NCBI RefSeq assembly: GCF_020172085.1 | Contig: NZ_JAIVAT010000007.1 | Location: 310,001 to 374,000, forward strand | DNA from: Rossellomorea aquimaris | GTDB lineage: Bacteria > Bacillota > Bacilli > Bacillales > Bacillaceae_B | DNA length: 64,000 nucleotides | Reading direction: 5' to 3' | Part shown: positions 42,169 through 51,361 of the stretch, in pieces | Layout: the number at the start of each line of letters is the position of its first letter | Numbering within the stretch: the stretch's first letter is position 1 | Position numbers and translations under genes: made by a program | The notes under the pieces: generated by a model | Seen by the model: only the letters and a program-made list of their open reading frames with translations | Database searches by the model: none | What the model was told of the DNA's origin: nothing

Positions 42169-42784
42169 ATGCTCTTTTCTCCAGATCCTTCGCCGTCTCA
42201 CTCATCTCCACGTCGTTCCCTTCTTTATAGGTCCCGAACAACACATCAACAAAGGGGGTGGAAACGCCGTACCAATAGTTCTCATTTTTATAATGATGGA
42301 GGACATGCGTTTTCTTAAGCCAGCGGCCGAACCGGGTCTTCGGCTTCATAGGCCGGTGTGCGACATAGTGCTTCCATTCGTACACAAAGAACATGAAGAG
42401 AATCCCGGTGGTAAAAGCAAGGGTGAGAGACATTGACCCGGTCAGGAAATAAAACACCAGACACAGGACAAAGAGATTGGGAGCGCTGTACCAGATCGGA
42501 AGAAACAGAAGCTTCAAGTCATTTGGCATTTTATGATGATCATAATGTAAGCGCTGGATTAATTTTAGTAAAAAAGGGTTCTTCGGTGCCTTGATGTGGA
42601 AGAGAAATCGGTGGGTGAGGTATTCGCTGAACATGTAGGTGACAATCCCTACCGCGAAACATAATAAGCTGAATAATGATAGCTCCATCGTGACCAGAAA
42701 TCCGAGTACCACAAGAAAAATACCCACCATAACCAAAATATCAAAATGCAAAAAGAAATCCCGATACAATCGATTCTTCTTCAT
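42167..42784 (-). CDS. Membrane fatty acid hydroxylase / sterol desaturase superfamily
   Basis: 205 aa with four hydrophobic segments and the diiron histidine clusters: HRFLFH, HYDHHKMP, WKHYVAHRP and HVLHHYKNENYWYG. Family members hydroxylate or desaturate fatty acyl chains or carotenoids using O2. The start at 42784 is chosen because its ATG overlaps the TGA of the upstream regulator (ATGA) and follows GGGGGCAG. Coupling to a FadR-like regulator supports a lipid substrate, which is inferred. Confidence 0.82.
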   Translation of the reverse strand: MKKNRLYRDFFLHFDILVMVGIFLVVLGFLVTMELSLFSLLCFAVGIVTYMFSEYLTHRFLFHIKAPKNPFLLKLIQRLHYDHHKMPNDLKLLFLPIWYSAPNLFVLCLVFYFLTGSMSLTLAFTTGILFMFFVYEWKHYVAHRPMKPKTRFGRWLKKTHVLHHYKNENYWYGVSTPFVDVLFGTYKEGNDVEMSETAKDLEKRA

Positions 42785-43473
42785 TTTTTTCTGCCCCCAT
42801 TCATTTTTTGTTTCCAAAGCTCTATACTCGTTTCCATCATGTCCCGGACTGCCTGTTCGGCTTGCTGGATATCCCCATCTAACACTCTCTTAAGTAGGTG
42901 ATCGTAATAATCTCGTGAAGCGGCACGATGGGTGGAATCGTTGAAATATTTCTCCGCCATCCTGATATAAACATCCTTAAAGCTGTTCAGGATTAATAGG
43001 TAAATAGGGTTCGGAGACAGCATGGCCACCCCATGCTGGATATGCCAGTCGAATTCTGCATACAACTCTGCTGTATCTGCCACGTCTTCGAATGGAGCGA
43101 AGAGAGAAATGACCTTCAGTCTGTTATTCTCCAGAGCGTCCCTGAAATAAGCGGGAGTAATCGCTACGCGCAGTTCCAGCATGTGAATGATGAATGCATC
43201 CGGGATCTCCTCCTCATGCTGAAGAATGGTGACAATCGTCATCAAGTTCCCTTGCTTCCAGTAATCATTCACGATAGCGGGCATCCCCTTCCGGCTCGTG
43301 ATCCAGCCGTCTCGTTCCAACCGTTGCAGGGCTTCCCGGATGGTGGGGCGTCCCACTTTGTAATGGGCAGCGAGATCCCTTTCCGATTGAAGGGATTCCT
43401 GGATAGCCAGTTCCCCTCTCAATATGGAGCGGGAAATGTCCCTGGAGATGATATCCGAAGAACGTTCTTTCAT
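42781..43473 (-). CDS. GntR-family regulator of the FadR type
   Basis: A 230-aa protein with an N-terminal winged helix (SERDLAAHYKVGRPTIREALQRLERDGWI) and an all-helical FadR_C-type domain (GMPAIVNDYWKQGNL, AEFDWHIQHGVAMLSPNPIYLLILNSFKDVYIRMAEKYF) that parallels the corresponding segments of E. coli FadR, an acyl-CoA-responsive regulator. Bacilli usually use a TetR-family protein called FadR instead, so this type is noteworthy. Two TGGTAATACCA boxes precede it. RBS AGGAGG. Confidence 0.82.
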   Translation of the reverse strand: MKERSSDIISRDISRSILRGELAIQESLQSERDLAAHYKVGRPTIREALQRLERDGWITSRKGMPAIVNDYWKQGNLMTIVTILQHEEEIPDAFIIHMLELRVAITPAYFRDALENNRLKVISLFAPFEDVADTAELYAEFDWHIQHGVAMLSPNPIYLLILNSFKDVYIRMAEKYFNDSTHRAASRDYYDHLLKRVLDGDIQQAEQAVRDMMETSIELWKQKMNGGRKK

Positions 43474-43488
43474 TATTGGACCTCCTGA

Positions 43489-43521
43489 TTGGTAATACCA
43501 ATTTTATATGTGGTAATACCA
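43489..43521. promoter_or_regulatory. Twin FadR-type operators
   Basis: TTGGTAATACCAA (43489-43501) and TGGTAATACCA (43511-43521) are perfect palindromes with centres 21 bp apart, directly upstream of the regulator start. TGGTnnnACCA resembles FadR/GntR half-site spacing. Autoregulation of the regulator-hydroxylase operon is inferred. Confidence 0.65.
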
Positions 43522-43620
43522 TTATATGACCTTACTAGATGTATTTGTCAATAAATTCTGAAAATAATTGTCTTCTTCCTGATCATTCGAGATAATGAGG
43601 AAAAAGGGTGAGGGATGCCG

Positions 43621-43953
43621 ATGAGGAAGGTCATTGTGGTTGTATTATTCATGAGTGTTTTCATGAGCGGGTGTATCCTCGAGGATGATCAAGAAGTAAA
43701 TCCAATGATCAAAACCGCCTATGATTCCCTGTCATCTTCAGAAAAGAACGAAATAAAAGGAGATTGGAAAAACGCTACCCTGAAAGAGGGGACTGTGAAT
43801 AGTAAGATGGGTGTCTTAACGGATCATAATTATGAAGGAGAAGAGGCGTACATCATCGTTTTCTATACAGGAAACAATCATTCATTAGGAGATATTGACG
43901 TGTACATTTCGAAAGACAAACAGGAAGTCATCGGTAAGGGTTACCGGGATTAA
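43621..43953 (+). CDS. Small lipoprotein, hypothetical
   Basis: 110 aa with lipobox MSGC (Cys18), then an acidic mature part (ILEDDQEVNPMIKTAYDSL) and a compact domain ending DVYISKDKQEVIGKGYRD. The ATG at 43621 is preferred over 43615 for spacing from AAAGGGTGAGG. No family is recognised. Confidence 0.6.
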   Translation: MRKVIVVVLFMSVFMSGCILEDDQEVNPMIKTAYDSLSSSEKNEIKGDWKNATLKEGTVNSKMGVLTDHNYEGEEAYIIVFYTGNNHSLGDIDVYISKDKQEVIGKGYRD

Positions 43954-43956
43954 AAG

Positions 43957-43993
43957 AACCTTGAGCGGCGAATGTTCAGCTCAAGGTTTTTTA
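43957..43993 (+). terminator. Terminator after the small lipoprotein
   Basis: AACCTTGAGC / GCTCAAGGTT stem with a 12-nt loop and T6. Confidence 0.85.
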
Positions 43994-44026
43994 TTTGTAA
44001 TCATTTACAACATATTTCTTGACTAT

Positions 44027-44085
44027 AACTAGTTGACCCCCTAAACTATAATCAAGTGATATTTAGTTTAGGGGGTCAACTAGTT
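44027..44085. promoter_or_regulatory. MarR operator: 21-bp inverted repeat covering promoter, RBS and start
   Basis: Left arm 44027-44047 and right arm 44065-44085 are exact complements (AACTAGTTGACCCCCTAAAC...) around 17 nt. A TATAAT (44047-44052) lies in the spacer. The right arm includes the ribosome site AGGGGGT and the first two bases of the TTG start, so both DNA binding and an RNA hairpin could repress. Confidence 0.7.
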
Positions 44086-44536
44086 GGATAAGCGGTTAAT
44101 TGAAGCAGTCGAGCTGTTCGAGGATGTGATGGTGTTCGGGACAGATCGTGTGCTGAAGAATGTAAAGGCTGAGGTGTGGCAGGAATATTCCCCTGAGCAG
44201 ATTCAAGTGTTGAAGTTAGTGAATAAGAACGGACCGATTGCAGCCGGGGTGATTGCAGAGCTTCAGGGGGTCCATAAGAGTGCGATTTCCAACCGCCTGA
44301 AGAAGCTGGAGGATAAGAAGCTGATTGAAATCGTGAAGGCGGAAGAAGATCAGCGCACCAAGCTCGTATGCCTCACGGATGAAGGACACAGGGTCGTTTC
44401 AGAGTCTGATCAAGCGGTCTATACCTATATTGAAGACTTATTTGCCGACCACGTGAAGGATGAGGAACTGGATCAATTCCTGAGCATGTTCCGCAAGATT
44501 AAATCGATCTTGAAACTTGAGGGGGAAAAAGGATGA
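44084..44536 (+). CDS. MarR-family transcriptional regulator
   Basis: 150 aa. The winged helix includes GPIAAGVIAELQGVHKSAISNRLKKLEDKKLIEIVKAEEDQRTKLVCLTDEG, with dimerisation helices at both ends. TTG start at 44084 after AGGGGGT. It overlaps the MMPL gene by 4 nt. A local repressor of the efflux pump is inferred; B. subtilis YdgG/YdgH has the same pairing. Confidence 0.87.
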   Translation: MDKRLIEAVELFEDVMVFGTDRVLKNVKAEVWQEYSPEQIQVLKLVNKNGPIAAGVIAELQGVHKSAISNRLKKLEDKKLIEIVKAEEDQRTKLVCLTDEGHRVVSESDQAVYTYIEDLFADHVKDEELDQFLSMFRKIKSILKLEGEKG

Positions 44537-46938
44537 AATCAATCATCAAATTCAAGTGGCCAATTACGATTGGTTTACTCATTGTAACGGTTTTGTTGTT
44601 TATCGTATCGCCGAACCTGACGAAGCAGGCAGAAGAAGCAGGCACGTTCCAGCTCCCGGATGATGCGGCATCGAAGAAGGCGATGGAAATGCTGAATGAT
44701 GCCGGTGCCGGGGATGAAACGATCTCCCTGGTGTACTCACTGGATGAAAAATTATCGGATTCTCTGAAGAAAGACATAGCATCGAATGTAAAAGAATTGA
44801 AAGAACTGGGGGATCCGGTCAGCTCGGTCCTCGATCCGTTTGAAAGCCAAGAACTAGAGAACCAGCTCGTCTCTGAAGACCGGAAGACCGTCCTCGTACC
44901 GATCACAGTGGACGGAACACAGGAGGAAGTGGTGGAACTTGCTGACTCTATAAAATCAGACATCCTGAAAGGCGAGTCATCCGTTTACCTCACGGGGGAA
45001 GCCATCATCAATAACGATGTAAACTTGAGTGCACAGGAAGGGTTGAAACGGACGGAAATCATTACGGTCGTGCTGATTTTTGCCTTATTATTAGCCGTAT
45101 TCCGTTCCATCGTGACACCATTGATCCCGCTTGTGGCCGTAGGGATCACCTATTTACTCAGTCAATCGATCGTCGCCTTTTTCATCGATTGGTTCGGCTT
45201 TCCCGTTTCGAACTATACGCAAATCTTCCTTGTGGCCATCCTGTTCGGAATCGGGACGGATTACTGCATCCTGCTGTTGAGCCGGTTCAAGGAAGAATTG
45301 GGAGCAGGTCAGCCCATCAATGAAGCGATCATCCGTACGTATAAGACTGCGGGACGCACGCTTTACATAAGCGGACTCGCCGTGTTCATCGGATTCTTCG
45401 CCATCGGCTTTGCCGATTTTCCAATCTTTAAATCAGCTGTGGCCGTGGCAGTCGGAATTGCGGTGTTGCTTCTGGTGTTAAGCACGGTTATGCCGTTCTT
45501 TATGGCCACATTGAAGGAAAAATTGTTCTGGCCATCGAAGAAATCCGTTTCTCACAATGACAGCAAGTTATGGGCGTGGATGGGCAAGCTTTCCGTTAAT
45601 CGTCCGTTGCTTTCAATGGCAGTAGTGGCGATCATCACGGTGCCGCTATTGTTCACCTATGACGATGCCCTTTCCTTTAATACTGTGGATGAAATCGGGG
45701 ACAGTTATGATTCTGTCAAAGGTTTGCAAGCGATTGAAGACGGATTTGGTCAAGGGGATTCCCTGCCGGTGCAGGTGCTCCTTTCAAGCGATGAGAAGCT
45801 TGTGACCGAGGGTACCGTCCCTTATGTTGAAAAACTGAGCCGTGAGCTTGCGAAAGTCGACGGGGTGAAGAGCGTACGTTCCATCACACGTCCTGCAGGG
45901 GATGCAATGGAAGAGTTCAATGCGGACTACCAGCTAGGAAAGATCGCGGAAGGTGTGAACGGAGCCGCTGATGGTCTCGATCAGGCGGTAAAAGGCCTTA
46001 GCCAGCAGGCAGCCATGGGCGGTCAGGGGCAGACTCCGCCAGCAGGTGCACCGAATCCGTTGGAGGGGTTGAACCAGATCACTGGTGGACTGAATCAAGC
46101 AGGTGATCAGCTTCAAGGAATGAGTGACAGCCAGACGATCCGTGATACAGGATTGTATCTTCCTCCAGGCACATTGGAAAATAAAGAATTTGCCCAAGTG
46201 ATCGATCGCTATTCCTTCGGAGATGAAAAAGGGATGAAGCTCGAGGTCATCCTGTCCGATAATCCGTATTCACCGGAAGCCATCGATACCGTGGATCGCA
46301 TCAATGAAACGACGGAGCGCGTCATCAAGGATACGCCACTTGAAGATAGCGAAGTCGCCATCGGAGGGGTCTCGAGCATTAATCGTGACTTAAGTGATAT
46401 CTCAACGAGTGACTTCACCCAGACGGTTACGATCATGCTCATCAGTTTGTTCGTCGTCCTGGCAATTCTGTTCCGTTCCTTCATCATGCCTCTTTACATG
46501 ATCGGATCTCTGCTTCTGACGTACTTCACATCTGTCGCCGTAGCCGAGTGGATCTTCGTGGAGGGAATGGGATATGACGGCATCAGCTGGGCCGTTCCGT
46601 TCTTCGGATTCGTCATGCTGGTAGCCCTTGGGGTAGATTACTCAATCTTCCTCATGGACCGTTTCCGCGAAGAAACATCAGGCGGCATGTCGGTCACAGA
46701 CGCCATCAAAGCTTCCATGGCCAAGATGGGAACCGTCATCATCACCGCTGCCATCATCCTGGCCGGAACGTTCGGGGCGATGATTCCATCCGGAGTCCTC
46801 AGTCTCGTACAGATCGCCACCATCGTCATTACGGGTCTGCTTCTGTACGGACTGATCGTCCTGCCGTTATTGATACCGGCCATGACCGTCTCATTCGGTA
46901 ACGGGGTTTGGTGGCCGTTCAGACCGAAAAAAGAGTAG
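44533..46938 (+). CDS. MMPL/RND-type membrane transporter
   Basis: 801 aa with the duplicated RND layout: one helix, an outer domain, then helices 2-6, repeated. Signature segments are ILFGIGTDYCILLLSRFKEELGAG in the first half and ALGVDYSIFLMDRFREETSGG in the second; both Asp-Tyr motifs are intact for proton coupling. A Gly/Gln-rich insertion (about 475-535, GLSQQAAMGGQGQTPPAGAP) lies in the second outer domain. It likely exports lipids or drugs. Coupled to the MarR gene (ATGA). Confidence 0.87.
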   Translation: MKSIIKFKWPITIGLLIVTVLLFIVSPNLTKQAEEAGTFQLPDDAASKKAMEMLNDAGAGDETISLVYSLDEKLSDSLKKDIASNVKELKELGDPVSSVLDPFESQELENQLVSEDRKTVLVPITVDGTQEEVVELADSIKSDILKGESSVYLTGEAIINNDVNLSAQEGLKRTEIITVVLIFALLLAVFRSIVTPLIPLVAVGITYLLSQSIVAFFIDWFGFPVSNYTQIFLVAILFGIGTDYCILLLSRFKEELGAGQPINEAIIRTYKTAGRTLYISGLAVFIGFFAIGFADFPIFKSAVAVAVGIAVLLLVLSTVMPFFMATLKEKLFWPSKKSVSHNDSKLWAWMGKLSVNRPLLSMAVVAIITVPLLFTYDDALSFNTVDEIGDSYDSVKGLQAIEDGFGQGDSLPVQVLLSSDEKLVTEGTVPYVEKLSRELAKVDGVKSVRSITRPAGDAMEEFNADYQLGKIAEGVNGAADGLDQAVKGLSQQAAMGGQGQTPPAGAPNPLEGLNQITGGLNQAGDQLQGMSDSQTIRDTGLYLPPGTLENKEFAQVIDRYSFGDEKGMKLEVILSDNPYSPEAIDTVDRINETTERVIKDTPLEDSEVAIGGVSSINRDLSDISTSDFTQTVTIMLISLFVVLAILFRSFIMPLYMIGSLLLTYFTSVAVAEWIFVEGMGYDGISWAVPFFGFVMLVALGVDYSIFLMDRFREETSGGMSVTDAIKASMAKMGTVIITAAIILAGTFGAMIPSGVLSLVQIATIVITGLLLYGLIVLPLLIPAMTVSFGNGVWWPFRPKKE

Positions 46939-46952
46939 TAGATTGATAGGGG

Positions 46953-46977
46953 GCCCGCTCTGATGGATGGAGCGGGC
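46953..46977 (+). terminator. Hairpin after the MMPL gene
   Basis: GCCCGCTC / GAGCGGGC stem with a 9-nt loop; the following T stretch is poor, so termination may be partial. Confidence 0.5.
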
Positions 46978-46997
46978 ACTCTTGATTGGACATTTTT

Positions 46998-47128
46998 CGA
47001 CAAACGGCTCATAAAAGGGGAGAAGCAGCTTATAAATTTAGATTGGGGATCATAAATGCTCGAAAGCGGCTCATATATTTGAAATCTGGCTCATAAGTAG
47101 GGAAAAGCGGCTCATAACTGAAGGATAG
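46998..47128. repeat. Phased intergenic array D (GCGGCTCATAA core)
   Basis: Six cores with GGCTCATA or close variants start at 47006, 47027, 47047, 47068, 47088 and 47109, giving the alternating spacing 21, 20, 21, 20, 21. Copies 2 and 3 are more degenerate (AGCTTATA, GGATCATA). Confidence 0.85.
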
Positions 47129-47546
47129 ATAATTGGAAAGCCGATAAACTGCCGTAAATTGTGATCTATTAGCTGGAAGTAGGATGTGCTATGAAATCTA
47201 GTTCTGAAAATGCCCCGATATAGACTAAAACTTCTAATTTTTCAATGAAAGTGCGATTTGAAAAATATTTTTCTGAAAAACTATTTTTTATCTCTACCAG
47301 TATAGTCGGATTACTATGACAACACTGAGGTTGAAGGGTGATATGAGTTCTTCCAGACCTTTATCTTCAAGCGTTTCTGACACTATTTGCACTTTTGTTT
47401 TTTCTTAAAATAGTTTATAATAATCAGATAATACTAGATATTTTACCCTATGAATCATTATAATAGACGATGGTATGGTTTTTTTTGGACACATGAGGGT
47501 GCTGGATTGAAAGCGCCTGCAAATATAGTGGATGAGGAAGGTTAAA
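47129..47546 (+). promoter_or_regulatory. Leader region of mqo, AT-rich, with a cre-like site
   Basis: The spacer is AT-rich and has no credible gene. TATAAT lies at 47416-47421, though the nearest -35-like TTGCAC is too far (23 bp). TGAAAGCGCCTGCA (47508-47521) matches the CcpA cre consensus with one clear mismatch, just upstream of the ribosome site, where CcpA would block transcription. Confidence 0.4.
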
Positions 47547-49046
47547 ATGAGCAGCTTACAGAAGAAAACAGATGTTATCTTAATTGGTGCTGGTGTCATG
47601 AGTGCGACTTTAGGGGTAATCCTGAAAGAGTTGGCGCCGGAATGGGAAATCACAGTGTTTGAAAAGCTCGCGAAGCCGGGAGAAGAAAGCTCGAACGAAT
47701 GGAATAATGCCGGAACCGGACATGCTGCACTATGCGAGCTCAACTATACATCCGAAAAGCCTGATGGATCTATAGATATTACGAAAGCAATCAAAGTCAA
47801 TGAACAGTTTCAACTTTCAAGACAATTCTGGTCTTATCTTGTCAACCGCAACCTGATTGGAAAGCCACAGGACTTCATCATGCCGATCCCTCATATGAGC
47901 ATGGTTCAAGGTGAAGAAAATGTGGAGTTTTTGAAAAAGCGATTGGAAGCGCTGTCAGATAGTCCTTTGTTTGAGGGCATGGAATTTTCCGATGATCCGG
48001 TGAAATTGATGGAATGGATTCCCTTGATCATGGATGGCCGTGAATCGGATGAGCCGATCGCAGCAACGAAGATCGATTCAGGAACGGACGTCAATTTCGG
48101 GGCACTGACCCGCAAATTGTTTGATCATCTGAAGGATCAAGGCGTCGAAATCAACTATAACCACAGTGTGGAAGATATCAAACGTAAATCCGACGGGTCA
48201 TGGGAAGTAAAGGTTCATGATATCGACGGCATTAAGATGGAATATCATACGGCGAAATTCGTCTTCATCGGAGGCGGGGGCGGAAGTCTTCCGTTACTTC
48301 AAAAGACCGGTATCCCTGAGTCCAAGCAAATCGGCGGATTCCCAGTATCGGGACTCTTCATGGTGTGCAACAACCCTGAAGTCATTGAAAAACATCACGG
48401 AAAAGTATACGGAAAAGCGAAGGTCGGAGCTCCTCCGATGTCGGTTCCGCATCTTGACACCCGTTACATCGATAATAAAAAATCACTTCTGTTCGGACCA
48501 TTTGCCGGATTCTCACCAAAGTTCCTGAAAACGGGTTCGAATATGGATTTGATCACATCCGTGAAACCGAATAATCTTTTCACAATGCTTGCAGCTGGTG
48601 TGAAGGAAATGGGATTAACCAAGTATCTGATCCAGCAGGTTCTTCTGTCCAATGAAAAACGCATGGAAGAATTACGCGAATTCATCCCGAACGCCAAGAG
48701 CGAAGACTGGGATATCGTCGTAGCCGGCCAGCGTGTTCAGGTCATCAAAGACACAGATGCAGGCAAAGGAACCCTTCAGTTCGGTACAGAAGTGGTAAGT
48801 GCTGCTGATGGATCCGTCGCTGCCCTATTAGGAGCATCTCCGGGTGCCTCCACAGCCGTTCACGTCATGCTTGAAGTATTGGATAAATGCTTCCCGCAGC
48901 ATATGAAAGAGTGGGAGCCGAAGATCAAAGAAATGATTCCTTCTTATGGAGTGGCATTAGGAGAAAATCCTGAACTCTTCAGAGAAATCCATACGTCTAC
49001 TGCGAAGGCGCTGGGTTTGAGAGATAAAGAGGTAGCGTATAGCTAA
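47547..49046 (+). CDS. mqo: Malate:quinone oxidoreductase
   Basis: A 499-aa FAD enzyme that oxidises malate to oxaloacetate and reduces membrane quinone. The N-terminal dinucleotide fold is [21 protein letters not shown]. Conserved family segments are [48 protein letters not shown] and the C-terminal [20 protein letters not shown]. The ATG at 47547 follows GAGGAAGG. With fumarase it gives the cell a fumarate-to-oxaloacetate route independent of NAD malate dehydrogenase. B. subtilis lacks this gene. Confidence 0.92.
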   Translation: MSSLQKKTDVILIGAGVMSATLGVILKELAPEWEITVFEKLAKPGEESSNEWNNAGTGHAALCELNYTSEKPDGSIDITKAIKVNEQFQLSRQFWSYLVNRNLIGKPQDFIMPIPHMSMVQGEENVEFLKKRLEALSDSPLFEGMEFSDDPVKLMEWIPLIMDGRESDEPIAATKIDSGTDVNFGALTRKLFDHLKDQGVEINYNHSVEDIKRKSDGSWEVKVHDIDGIKMEYHTAKFVFIGGGGGSLPLLQKTGIPESKQIGGFPVSGLFMVCNNPEVIEKHHGKVYGKAKVGAPPMSVPHLDTRYIDNKKSLLFGPFAGFSPKFLKTGSNMDLITSVKPNNLFTMLAAGVKEMGLTKYLIQQVLLSNEKRMEELREFIPNAKSEDWDIVVAGQRVQVIKDTDAGKGTLQFGTEVVSAADGSVAALLGASPGASTAVHVMLEVLDKCFPQHMKEWEPKIKEMIPSYGVALGENPELFREIHTSTAKALGLRDKEVAYS

Positions 49047-49062
49047 GTGAATAAGGAGAAAT

Positions 49063-49087
49063 GCCCTGTGGATGCAGGGCGTTTTTT
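49063..49087 (+). terminator. Terminator after mqo
   Basis: GCCCTG / CAGGGC stem, TGGATG-type loop, then GTTTTTT. Confidence 0.75.
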
Positions 49088-49122
49088 AATTAGGGATCGT
49101 TTATTGTAATGAGATTTTTATC

Positions 49123-49254
49123 ATGATTTTAATTGAAGTAGCACTAGTCATCACCATCTTATCTATTGAAGTATAGCTGAGAAAAATGAATAAGACGAAC
49201 GAGCGGATCGTGGAGCTGCTAGTGGAGATAAAGGAAAAGAAGGAACAAGGATAA
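49123..49254 (+). pseudogene. Possible small membrane protein interrupted by an in-frame TAG
   Basis: One frame reads MILIEVALVITILSIEV, TAG (49174-49176), LRKMNKTNERIVELLVEIKE, KKEQG, stop. A hydrophobic helix followed by a charged helix is the layout of the 58-aa protein at 50120, so this looks like a small gene broken by one nonsense codon. Two separate mini-ORFs remain possible. The ribosome site is weak. Confidence 0.35.
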
Positions 49255-49288
49255 TAGCTCTGAAATGGAAGGATAAGGGGTGCGGATT

Positions 49289-50104
49289 TTGAACACAAAT
49301 CTAATTATCGTCGAGGGGGTCCCTGGCTCAGGGAAGTCGACAACAGCTCATTTCATTAAAGATCACTTAGAGGAAAAAGGGGTCAACGTTAAACTCTTTC
49401 AAGAAGGAGATACAAGTCATCCTGCTGATTATGAATCGACAGCATGTTTAAATGAAGATCAGTTCAACGACATGATAGAAAGATTTCCTGAAGATCGGAA
49501 AGTCATCGAGGATGTTGCCGAAAAGAAAGGCGAACTGTATTTCATTCGATATCGTAATCTAGTGAATGTTGATTCTGCGCTTGTGGATGCATTGGCTTCC
49601 AAGGATGTCTACGAATTGGACCTCGATCGGTTTGAAGAAGTCTCCTTCGATTATTGGGAAGAGTTCGTTGATACCGACTTTGGTGATGAAGTGTACATAT
49701 TTGAATGCTGTTTCCTGCAAAATCCGTTTACCAAGTTCATCGCCATGCATAATGCAGAGCCAAAGAGGCTGGAAGACCATTTAAAGAAAATCAGTTCATT
49801 GATCTTTCCATTGAACCCTCTATTGATCTATTTTTATCAGGAGGATATTGGTCAATCGTTCCAACATGTCTATGAAGAACGCAGTCAGGAGTGGCGTGAT
49901 TTCTTCACGGATTATCATGTGAATCAAGGGTATGGAAAAGAGATTGGCTTGAAGGGGTATCAAGGGCTCGTGGAGTTTCTTGAGATGCGGAGGGATCTGG
50001 AGATGAGGATTCTTGAGGGTTTGCCGATTAGGACCGTGTTGATTGAGAACGGTGATAAAGACTGGGATGGATATTACAATAAAATCACGGAAGAAATAAA
50101 GTAG
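49289..50104 (+). CDS. P-loop kinase-like ATP-binding protein
   Basis: 271 aa. Walker A is IIVEGVPGSGKSTTAHFIKDHLEEKG at the N-terminus; a later FECCFLQNPF segment resembles the base-binding part of nucleoside/thymidylate-type kinases. The fold suggests a small-molecule phosphotransferase; the substrate is unknown. The TTG at 49289 is preferred for spacing from AAGGGG (the GTG at 49280 abuts it). It is followed after 15 bp by a 58-aa membrane protein gene. Confidence 0.7.
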   Translation: MNTNLIIVEGVPGSGKSTTAHFIKDHLEEKGVNVKLFQEGDTSHPADYESTACLNEDQFNDMIERFPEDRKVIEDVAEKKGELYFIRYRNLVNVDSALVDALASKDVYELDLDRFEEVSFDYWEEFVDTDFGDEVYIFECCFLQNPFTKFIAMHNAEPKRLEDHLKKISSLIFPLNPLLIYFYQEDIGQSFQHVYEERSQEWRDFFTDYHVNQGYGKEIGLKGYQGLVEFLEMRRDLEMRILEGLPIRTVLIENGDKDWDGYYNKITEEIK

Positions 50105-50119
50105 TCGGAGGTCAAATTT

Positions 50120-50296
50120 TTGTTTTTACTATTTCTCATCATTACAGCCTCCATCATCGGGTTCTTATTAATCCCATTGCACGTTTTCGGCCTGGTCATC
50201 GGTTTTGGGATCATCATGGGTTGTCTGGTGAGAGGGTTGTATCTGTTGCATGAAATCAATCAGAAGTTAGATAAACAGAATAGCGAAGGAAAGTAG
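50120..50296 (+). CDS. 58-aa membrane protein, hypothetical
   Basis: TTG start at 50120 after CGGAGGTC. The product begins MFLLFLIITASIIGFLLIPL and has two hydrophobic segments separated near HVFG, then a charged tail (YLLHEINQKLDKQNSEGK). It lies 15 bp behind the P-loop kinase gene and is probably cotranscribed. No family is recognised. Confidence 0.55.
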   Translation: MFLLFLIITASIIGFLLIPLHVFGLVIGFGIIMGCLVRGLYLLHEINQKLDKQNSEGK

Positions 50297-50385
50297 ACGG
50301 CTCGAGTAGGGGCCGTCTTTATTTGTGTTGATACCAATAATTTGAAATAATGACATTAAAAGGGATAGGAGGAGGAGGGAAACAT

Positions 50386-51321
50386 GTGAGTCATGTAGTC
50401 CGCAGGTTCAAGGAATTGAACTTGAAGCTTCTGAGCAAGAAAGAAATTGTCGGTGCCCATGCAGGAAAGATCTATAAAGTGGAAGCCCTGTGTGAAAGTG
50501 AGAATGCAAGACTCCGATACATCTATAAAGAGTTTGCTCACGGTCGGAACAAAGAAGTAGAGATACATATGGATCTAGCAGATCGGGTGAAGCCATTTAG
50601 TAGAGTCGTGAACGTATGGGATGGTCCTCCACAAGCAATGTTGATGTGGGATTTGGGGTCTCCAGTAAAAGAGGGATTTTATGCACTGTCTGCAGAGGAA
50701 AAGAAGGTCATGATCGGTGATGTTTTAACAAGATTAGCTTTACTTCATAATATGAGTCCCTCTCAAGATAAATTGCCTGTTCATAGAATCAGCTCGGAAT
50801 GGCGGGATTGGTGCCTGGATCAATTAAGGAGATTGAGCTCTAGAAAATCGTGGGCACTTCCAGGATGGGAGAAAACCATCCGGGAAGCATATGAGCAATT
50901 GAATATCCCTTATTATCAAACAAAGTGTCCAGCTGTCATCACTCACGGGGACCCTCATCTGGAAAATGTCTTCTATAAGGATGACGAGATTTGGTTCATC
51001 GATTGGGAATGGGCAGCCATGGGATCTCCTTTAAGAGATGTCACGATCCTGATGCAGGATTTATACGACAATGATCTGGTGTCATTCGTTCCTGCATTCT
51101 ACAGGGAATGTTTACGAGAACGTGGGATAGACCTGACTGACGACGATTTTTGGAGTGATTGGAACTATCTATACATAGACCATTTGACGATGATGCTTGC
51201 TTGGGAAGTGGAGAAGTATTTTCAAGGATATGCGTCGGATGAGAGGATTCAAAAAATCATAGATTGGAAGATTGGGGAGGTTGAAAGGGTGAAAGAAAAT
51301 ATAGCGGTGAGGGAATCCTGA
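50386..51321 (+). CDS. Aminoglycoside phosphotransferase-fold protein
   Basis: 311 aa with the APH/choline-kinase fold: nucleotide-loop region GAHAGKIYKVEAL with YIYKEF (lysine), the catalytic loop ITHGDPHLENVF (around residue 187-196) and the metal-binding IDWEWAAMGSPLRDV (Asp206). Substrates in the family include aminoglycosides, choline, homoserine and sugars; none can be assigned here. The GTG at 50386 follows GGAGGAGGG. It precedes an MBL-fold hydrolase by 40 bp. Confidence 0.78.
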   Translation: MSHVVRRFKELNLKLLSKKEIVGAHAGKIYKVEALCESENARLRYIYKEFAHGRNKEVEIHMDLADRVKPFSRVVNVWDGPPQAMLMWDLGSPVKEGFYALSAEEKKVMIGDVLTRLALLHNMSPSQDKLPVHRISSEWRDWCLDQLRRLSSRKSWALPGWEKTIREAYEQLNIPYYQTKCPAVITHGDPHLENVFYKDDEIWFIDWEWAAMGSPLRDVTILMQDLYDNDLVSFVPAFYRECLRERGIDLTDDDFWSDWNYLYIDHLTMMLAWEVEKYFQGYASDERIQKIIDWKIGEVERVKENIAVRES

Positions 51322-51361
51322 TCATTCTATACACTAATTGAAGAAAAAAGAGGTGAAACAG

